Positions 34,244 through 38,713 of a stretch of 38,713 nucleotides of DNA are shown piece after piece; position 1 is the first letter of the stretch, and every line of letters begins with the position of its first letter. Origin of the DNA: Bacteroidales bacterium UBA5197 (GTDB lineage: Bacteria; Bacteroidota; Bacteroidia; Bacteroidales; Lentimicrobiaceae); assembly GCA_002412885.1 (NCBI GenBank), contig DHVX01000058.1, positions 1 through 38,713 of the forward strand. Reading direction: 5' to 3'. Below the pieces are notes generated by a model. It worked only from the letters and a program-made list of their open reading frames with translations. It was not told where the DNA came from and searched no databases. Made by a program: the position numbers and the translations under genes.

Positions 34244-34255
34244 TAACAACGGGAT

Positions 34256-35803
34256 ATGAAAACGAAAATGATAAATATATCAGACACTTTCAGGAACCGG
34301 ATCGGAAAAGTAAAAAATTCCGGGAACAGATTCTTTAGATACGCTCCGGCAATGCTGCTGATGTTTCTTTCAGTAACGCTGCTGACATCCTGTACCGATT
34401 TCCTCACCGAGGAACTGAAGGGTGAATTTTCTTCAGAAACCTTTTACAAAAACGACAAACAAGCCATTCAGGCGGTGAATGGGGTTTATCATGCCATTGC
34501 ATTCACACGTTTCGACAACGCGATATGGATCTTCGGAGATATTGCCTCCGATGACGCTGTAAAAGGCGGTAATCCGGGCGATCAGGCTGAAATCACTTAC
34601 ATCGATGAATTTAATGCAGATGCCAACAACGGAATTATCAACAATTACTGGCTCTATGCCTATGAAGCCATAGCCCGCGCCAATAATGTGATTGCCAATG
34701 TTCCTGGGGTTGCAATGGATGAAGCGCTGAAGAACCGGATTATGGGCGAAGCGAAATTCATCAGGGCTTACACTTATTTCAATCTGGTAAATGTGTTCGG
34801 GAAGGTTCCACTTAAATTACTTCCTCAGATTTCGCAGGAAACCATTCACGTTCCATTGAGCGAAGTATCAGCAATTTACCTTCAGATAGAAAAGGACCTT
34901 GCCGATGCGGTGTCTGTACTTCCGGAATCATATGGTTCAACCGATGCCGGCCGCGTAACCCGTGGTGCCGCACTTGCCATGTTGGGAAAGGTGAACCTTT
35001 ACCAGCAAAAATGGCAGGCAGCTACAGGATACTTCCAGCAGGTTGATGGACTGGGAATTTACGGGCTGTTGCCTGATTATGCCGATAATTTCAAACTCGC
35101 ATACGAAAACAGCAAAGAATCCGTTTTTGAAATACAGCATCTATCTGCTCAAAACCCTTTCACGGGAAGTGCTTTAAACCAGTGGTTTGCACCTCCAACA
35201 GAAGGTGGTTATTACTTTAATGCGCCTACCCAGAGTCTGGTTGATGCCTTCGAAAGAAGCAATACCGGAGAAGTTGATCCCCGCCTTGATGCTTCAATCG
35301 GGCGCGATGGACAAGCCTGGCTCAACGGAGAAACTTTCAGTTCAGCTTGGTCTCCAACAGGTTATCTTACCAAAAAGCACCAGCAACCGCTTTCCGAAGT
35401 TCCCTCATCACTAAAGGGCGACGGCGACCTGAATTACATTTACATGCGATATGCTGATGTGCTGCTGATGAAGGCAGAAGCATTCAACGAAAATAACAAT
35501 GCCGATTCAGCCAGAGCCAACCTGAACAAGGTGAGACAGCGCGCAAGGGCAAGTTTTGAGGGAACACCTCCTGCTGATTTGCTTGCTGATATCACAACAA
35601 GCAACAAAGATCAGTTGCGTGTGGCCATTCAAAAAGAGCGCAGGGCTGAACTTGCACAGGAGTTTCACCGCTATTTCGATTTGATGCGCTGGGGCAAAAC
35701 AGTTTCAGAAACAGCACTTGGCCCTGACTTTAATTTTGAAGCCAAAAGATATTTACCATTACCACAGGCCGAAATTGATGCAAATCAGGCCATTAATCCA
35801 TGA
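34256..35803 (+). CDS. SusD/RagB-type outer-membrane nutrient-binding lipoprotein
   Basis: A 515-residue protein with the hydrophobic stretch AMLLMFLSVTLLTSC and lipid site C46. The region before the membrane stretch (about 30 residues, basic) is longer than usual; a start at Met33 would give a signal without positive charge and is less likely. Family features: FLTEELKGEFSSETFYKNDKQAIQAVNGVYHAI, AIARANNVIANVP, EAKFIRAYTYFNLVNVFGKVPL (TPR-like helices), YMRYADVLLMKAEAFNE, and the ending ELAQEFHRYFDLMRWGK with LPLPQAEIDANQAINP. It binds glycan and closes the SusC pore. Twelve bases separate it from susC. Confidence 0.96.
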   Translation: MKTKMINISDTFRNRIGKVKNSGNRFFRYAPAMLLMFLSVTLLTSCTDFLTEELKGEFSSETFYKNDKQAIQAVNGVYHAIAFTRFDNAIWIFGDIASDDAVKGGNPGDQAEITYIDEFNADANNGIINNYWLYAYEAIARANNVIANVPGVAMDEALKNRIMGEAKFIRAYTYFNLVNVFGKVPLKLLPQISQETIHVPLSEVSAIYLQIEKDLADAVSVLPESYGSTDAGRVTRGAALAMLGKVNLYQQKWQAATGYFQQVDGLGIYGLLPDYADNFKLAYENSKESVFEIQHLSAQNPFTGSALNQWFAPPTEGGYYFNAPTQSLVDAFERSNTGEVDPRLDASIGRDGQAWLNGETFSSAWSPTGYLTKKHQQPLSEVPSSLKGDGDLNYIYMRYADVLLMKAEAFNENNNADSARANLNKVRQRARASFEGTPPADLLADITTSNKDQLRVAIQKERRAELAQEFHRYFDLMRWGKTVSETALGPDFNFEAKRYLPLPQAEIDANQAINP

Positions 35804-35856
35804 TAATTCTAATCAACCAACCCAATTATTAACAACCAAACTAAAAAAACAAAAAA

Positions 35857-36921
35857 ATGAAAAATCTAATGAAATTGCACACTTTGTTGCTGATGCTCTT
35901 CGTAAGCTCTGCCCTGATCCTCGGATCATGTAAGGATGATGACGATGACATTGTTGAAGGCAACAAAACCGAACTCAATGCACTGATAGCTCAGGCTGAC
36001 GCTCTTGCTGCCGGCGCAACTTCCGCCGATTATCCTCAATCGGCTATTGATGCTTTCAAAGCTACTTTACAAACCGTAAAAACTGCATCAGCAGACAAAC
36101 TTACACAGGTACAGATTAACAACCTGATAACCCAGTTAACCGAAGCCATGAATACATTTAATGCACAGGCTTATGGATTTATTGATGAAAGTCTCTACCT
36201 GACCGCAGGATGGAACTTCGATGAAGGAACCGGAACTACTGCAACAGCGTTTTCAAATGTAAAGCATGTAGCCACTTTCTTCAGAGGTAATACTGTTATT
36301 CTTGGCGGAGAGGCAATGATGCCAAGCTGGGTAGATGGTATAAAAGGAAAAGCTGTTTATCTGAACAAAGGAGCACATCTTGAAGTTCCTTATACAACAG
36401 CGTTTTTACCTGCAAACCTCACCATTTCAGTATGGGTAAAACCAAGTGAGATTTATGAGCACAATTACATTGTTTCACAAAACTACTGGACAGGCTACAA
36501 ATTGCAGACCCAGGGTGGTGGAAAACCATTCTTTACCTACAAAAAAGTGGATGGTGGTATTGTCGATGCCGATAATGAACTGGATGCTTCTGTAAAAGTT
36601 AATCAGTGGACACACCTTGTAGTTTCAGTAAATGGTACAACCAAAGAACTGAAATTCTACGTAGATGGAACCCTTACCAAAACATGGACAGAGTCAGACA
36701 AAGGTATAGGCCCGCTTACTCAAACGCTTACCAATCCTGATCCTCAGCCGTTTATTATTGGTGGTGTAGCTACCGATGCCGAACTGGCCGCTAACTTCAT
36801 GGAATGGACCAATGCAGACAACCTCGGATATTTCAAAGGCGCAATAGATGAGTTAAAAATCTACAATATTGCCCTTGCCGATGGCCAGGTTGCCAAACTT
36901 TACAATGATGAGAAACCTTAA
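35857..36921 (+). CDS. Surface lipoprotein with helical (FIVAR-like) and LamG/concanavalin-like domains
   Basis: A 354-residue protein. The signal ends LILGSCKDDDDD: lipidated C25 followed by Lys and five Asp, a strong match to the acidic lipoprotein export signal that sends Bacteroidota lipoproteins to the outer face. Residues about 35-105 form helices with the spacing of FIVAR/bacterial Ig-linker modules (LNALIAQADALAA, LITQLTEAMNTFNAQ). About 115-350 form a LamG-type jelly roll (WNFDEGTGTTATAFS, ISVWVKPSE, WTHLVVSVNG, FYVDGTL, GYFKGAIDELKIYNIALADG). The place after susD is where SusE/SusF-like glycan-binding proteins lie. No catalytic residues are evident, so a surface glycan-binding protein is most likely. 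The gene ends before a hairpin at 36960. Confidence 0.87.
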   Translation: MKNLMKLHTLLLMLFVSSALILGSCKDDDDDIVEGNKTELNALIAQADALAAGATSADYPQSAIDAFKATLQTVKTASADKLTQVQINNLITQLTEAMNTFNAQAYGFIDESLYLTAGWNFDEGTGTTATAFSNVKHVATFFRGNTVILGGEAMMPSWVDGIKGKAVYLNKGAHLEVPYTTAFLPANLTISVWVKPSEIYEHNYIVSQNYWTGYKLQTQGGGKPFFTYKKVDGGIVDADNELDASVKVNQWTHLVVSVNGTTKELKFYVDGTLTKTWTESDKGIGPLTQTLTNPDPQPFIIGGVATDAELAANFMEWTNADNLGYFKGAIDELKIYNIALADGQVAKLYNDEKP

Positions 36922-36959
36922 TTGGTTGGTTGGTTAATTATCAATGTGTGTGAAGGAAT

Positions 36960-37006
36960 TGCCCAACCGGTCCTTAATTTGGCTGGTTGGGCATTCCTTA
37001 TTTTTG
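36960..37006 (+). terminator. Hairpin with T-rich tail between the LamG lipoprotein and GH13 genes
   Basis: gcccaacc (36961-36968) is complementary to ggttgggc (36985-36992), with a flanking T-A pair, followed by attccttattttt. It may end most transcripts of the susC-susD-LamG unit or lower the level of the GH13 transcript. A weak TTTG (37003) lies just after it. Confidence 0.65.
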
Positions 37007-37043
37007 AGAGGGAAGTTCTCCTCATTATTGTAACAAAAAAGTT

Positions 37044-38666
37044 ATGATTAAAAAGTTACTGTTTTTCTGTTTTCTCCTTTCTGGATTCTCTTCTGCAGCG
37101 CAGATTGCTCCTGCAAACGCCCGGGAACTATGGTGGAAAGAAACCGTATTTTACCAGATCTATATGCCCTCTTTTCAGGATAGTGATGGCAATGGAATCA
37201 GCGATTTTGCCGGTATGACTTCGCGGTTGGATTATCTTCAGTCGATTGGAATCAAAGGCATTTGGCTTACACCTTTTTTAAAATCGCCAAAGGTTGACAA
37301 TGGCTATGATGTTGCCGATTACTATGAGATAGATTCTGTTTACGGCAATCTTGCCGAATTCAGAAACTTTATGAACGAAGCCCACCGCAGGGGCATAAAA
37401 GTCATCATCGATATGGTGGTGAATCACACTTCTACTGACAGCCGGTGGTTTCAGGAATCAAGAAAATCGCTTGATAATCCTTACCGGGATTATTATATCT
37501 GGCGCGACCAGCCCAACAACTGGGAATCATTTTTTGGCGGAAATGCATGGGAGTACGACAGTCTGACGGCTCAGTATTATTATCACAAGTTCGATTTCCG
37601 TATGGCCGATCTTAACTGGTCGAATCCACGTGTGGTCGAAGAAATTCAAAACGTATTGCGCTACTGGCTTGAGCTTGGCGTTGATGGTTTCCGTATGGAT
37701 GTGATTAACTTTCTGACCACCGATGGAATTCTCAGCGATAATCCCATGAAGGATGGCAGTCAACAGCACATTTATGACATTGATCAACCGGGCGTGAAAG
37801 ATGCCATGCGCACCATCAAAGCCACCATCGATGAATACGACAACAGGTTTGTAGTTGGCGAAATTGGAAGTGATAAACTTGATGTGCTTCGGCAATATCA
37901 GTCATCTGAAATGATGGATGTTGTTTTCAACTTTAACTTTGGAAGTATTCCTGAGTTTTCACTTGACAGAATTTTTAATGAGCTTAAGCAGATGGAAAGC
38001 AGTTTATCTGATTATCCTACGCTGTTTTTCGGAAGCCATGATATGCCGCGGTTGATGGATCGGCTGGCCGGTGGCGATCCCGCAAGGGCAAAAGCGCTGG
38101 CTGCGCTGATATTGACGGCCAGAGGCGTTCCGTTTATTTACTATGGCGAAGAAATCGGGATGCAGAACATACATGCTAAATCGTTTGATGAAATTGTTGA
38201 CATTCAGGGAAGGACACATTATAAGCTGGCATTGCAGGAAGGCGAAAATCCTGACGAAGCTTTGATTGAAGGCAACAAACACAACCGTGACAAATCGCGC
38301 AGTCCCATGCATTGGGATGATGGAATGAATGCCGGATTTTCCACAGGTAAGCCCTGGATAAAGGTTCACCCGGATTACCAGAAAGTAAATCTGCAACAAT
38401 CCATGAATCAGGAGAATTCCATTCTGAACACATACAAAGCCTTGATAAACCTGAGGAACAGCGAAAAAGCTCTTCAGTACGGCAGCTATGAAAAGCTGGA
38501 GAAAAGTGGTGAACAAATCCGTTTTACACGGACATTTAAAAACGAAAGAATTTCTGTGATTATCAACTTTGGTGATGGTTTGATCATTGATTTGCCTCAA
38601 GGCGCTGAAGTACTGATGGGACAACCCAATTTGAATAACAATGAATTTTTGATTTACCGGCATTGA
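37044..38666 (+). CDS. Secreted GH13 family alpha-glucosidase (oligo-1,6-glucosidase-like)
   Basis: A 540-residue protein with a signal peptide ending FSSAAQ, so periplasmic or secreted. It has an alpha-amylase-type TIM barrel: FYQIYMPSFQDSDGNGISDF, region I DMVVNH (123-128), region II GFRMDV with nucleophile D219 and V220, region III GEIG with acid/base E273, and region IV FFGSHD with H332 and D333. All catalytic residues are present. The Val directly after the nucleophile is known in oligo-1,6-glucosidases and isomaltases to go with alpha-1,6 preference, while alpha-1,4 enzymes carry Ala or Thr there. Region V reads MADLNW, close to the PDLN of that group. Likely role: trimming alpha-glucosyl units from imported oligosaccharide (inference). 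It is the last gene of the locus, 122 bases after the LamG gene with a hairpin between. Confidence 0.92.
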   Translation: MIKKLLFFCFLLSGFSSAAQIAPANARELWWKETVFYQIYMPSFQDSDGNGISDFAGMTSRLDYLQSIGIKGIWLTPFLKSPKVDNGYDVADYYEIDSVYGNLAEFRNFMNEAHRRGIKVIIDMVVNHTSTDSRWFQESRKSLDNPYRDYYIWRDQPNNWESFFGGNAWEYDSLTAQYYYHKFDFRMADLNWSNPRVVEEIQNVLRYWLELGVDGFRMDVINFLTTDGILSDNPMKDGSQQHIYDIDQPGVKDAMRTIKATIDEYDNRFVVGEIGSDKLDVLRQYQSSEMMDVVFNFNFGSIPEFSLDRIFNELKQMESSLSDYPTLFFGSHDMPRLMDRLAGGDPARAKALAALILTARGVPFIYYGEEIGMQNIHAKSFDEIVDIQGRTHYKLALQEGENPDEALIEGNKHNRDKSRSPMHWDDGMNAGFSTGKPWIKVHPDYQKVNLQQSMNQENSILNTYKALINLRNSEKALQYGSYEKLEKSGEQIRFTRTFKNERISVIINFGDGLIIDLPQGAEVLMGQPNLNNNEFLIYRH

Positions 38667-38713
38667 ATGGACTTATCAGGTTTAACATGGACCTACCAGG
38701 TTTTCTTCAAACC
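38667..38713. repeat. Start of an intergenic gacctaccaggttt-type repeat (cut by window end)
   Basis: gacttatcaggttt and gacctaccaggtttt occur in tandem just after the GH13 stop. The second resembles the arm of the hairpin at 26444. The complementary arm would lie beyond the window. Confidence 0.5.

Noticed and set aside
38004..38663. 219-codon minus-strand open frame
   Set aside because: It is antisense to the GH13 gene, which carries all catalytic motifs; it is a frame shadow.

Overview
The window reads as a chromosomal segment of a Bacteroidota bacterium, probably an uncultured environmental member of Bacteroidales or a related order. This rests on type IX secretion (T9SS) components and sorting domains, SusC/SusD pairs, a hybrid two-component regulator, the -33 TTTG / -7 TAnnTTTG promoter type, and an absence of obvious Shine-Dalgarno sequences. 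I see no rRNA, tRNA, CRISPR array, transposase or phage gene.

Layout. (1) 1-11437, plus strand: the 3' part of a giant surface protein (27 complete units of about 88 residues, then a T9SS type B / gliding-motility C-terminal domain), followed by a PorP/SprF outer-membrane protein and a PorE-like TPR/PD40/OmpA protein. Together they look like one secreted adhesin with its own export or anchoring partners. (2) 11557-17775, housekeeping: trpS, RNase G, a 29-residue very basic protein that is easily missed, and HU on the minus strand; mutY and ssb on the plus strand; then an HMG-CoA-lyase-like enzyme on the minus strand that lacks the family's G-loop cysteine. (3) 17776-26936, an accessory region rich in non-coding DNA. 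It holds a 1352-residue hybrid sensor/AraC regulator, a DUF2442 protein, two small T9SS type A cargo proteins, an antitoxin whose RelE/ParE toxin partner is cut short, and a dispersed hairpin repeat family present in three clear copies and one degenerate copy. (4) 26937-38666, plus strand: a carbohydrate-utilisation locus made of a cytoplasmic GH130 phosphorylase, an MFS sugar transporter, an unassigned helical-toroid-like lipoprotein, SusC, SusD, a LamG-type surface lipoprotein and a secreted GH13 alpha-glucosidase.

How the carbohydrate genes may work together (inference): the lipoprotein, SusD and SusC capture and import an oligosaccharide. GH13 and perhaps the unassigned lipoprotein trim it in the periplasm, the MFS protein carries the product inward, and GH130 splits it with phosphate. 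The hybrid regulator at 18296-22354 is the only such sensor here and may control the locus, although 4.6 kb of repeats and small genes lie between.

The points most worth a second look are the unassigned lipoprotein and the odd GH130 plus GH13 pairing, the higher-order structure of the giant repeat array, the 29-residue basic protein, the lyase without its cysteine, the truncated toxin, and the nested intergenic hairpin repeats.
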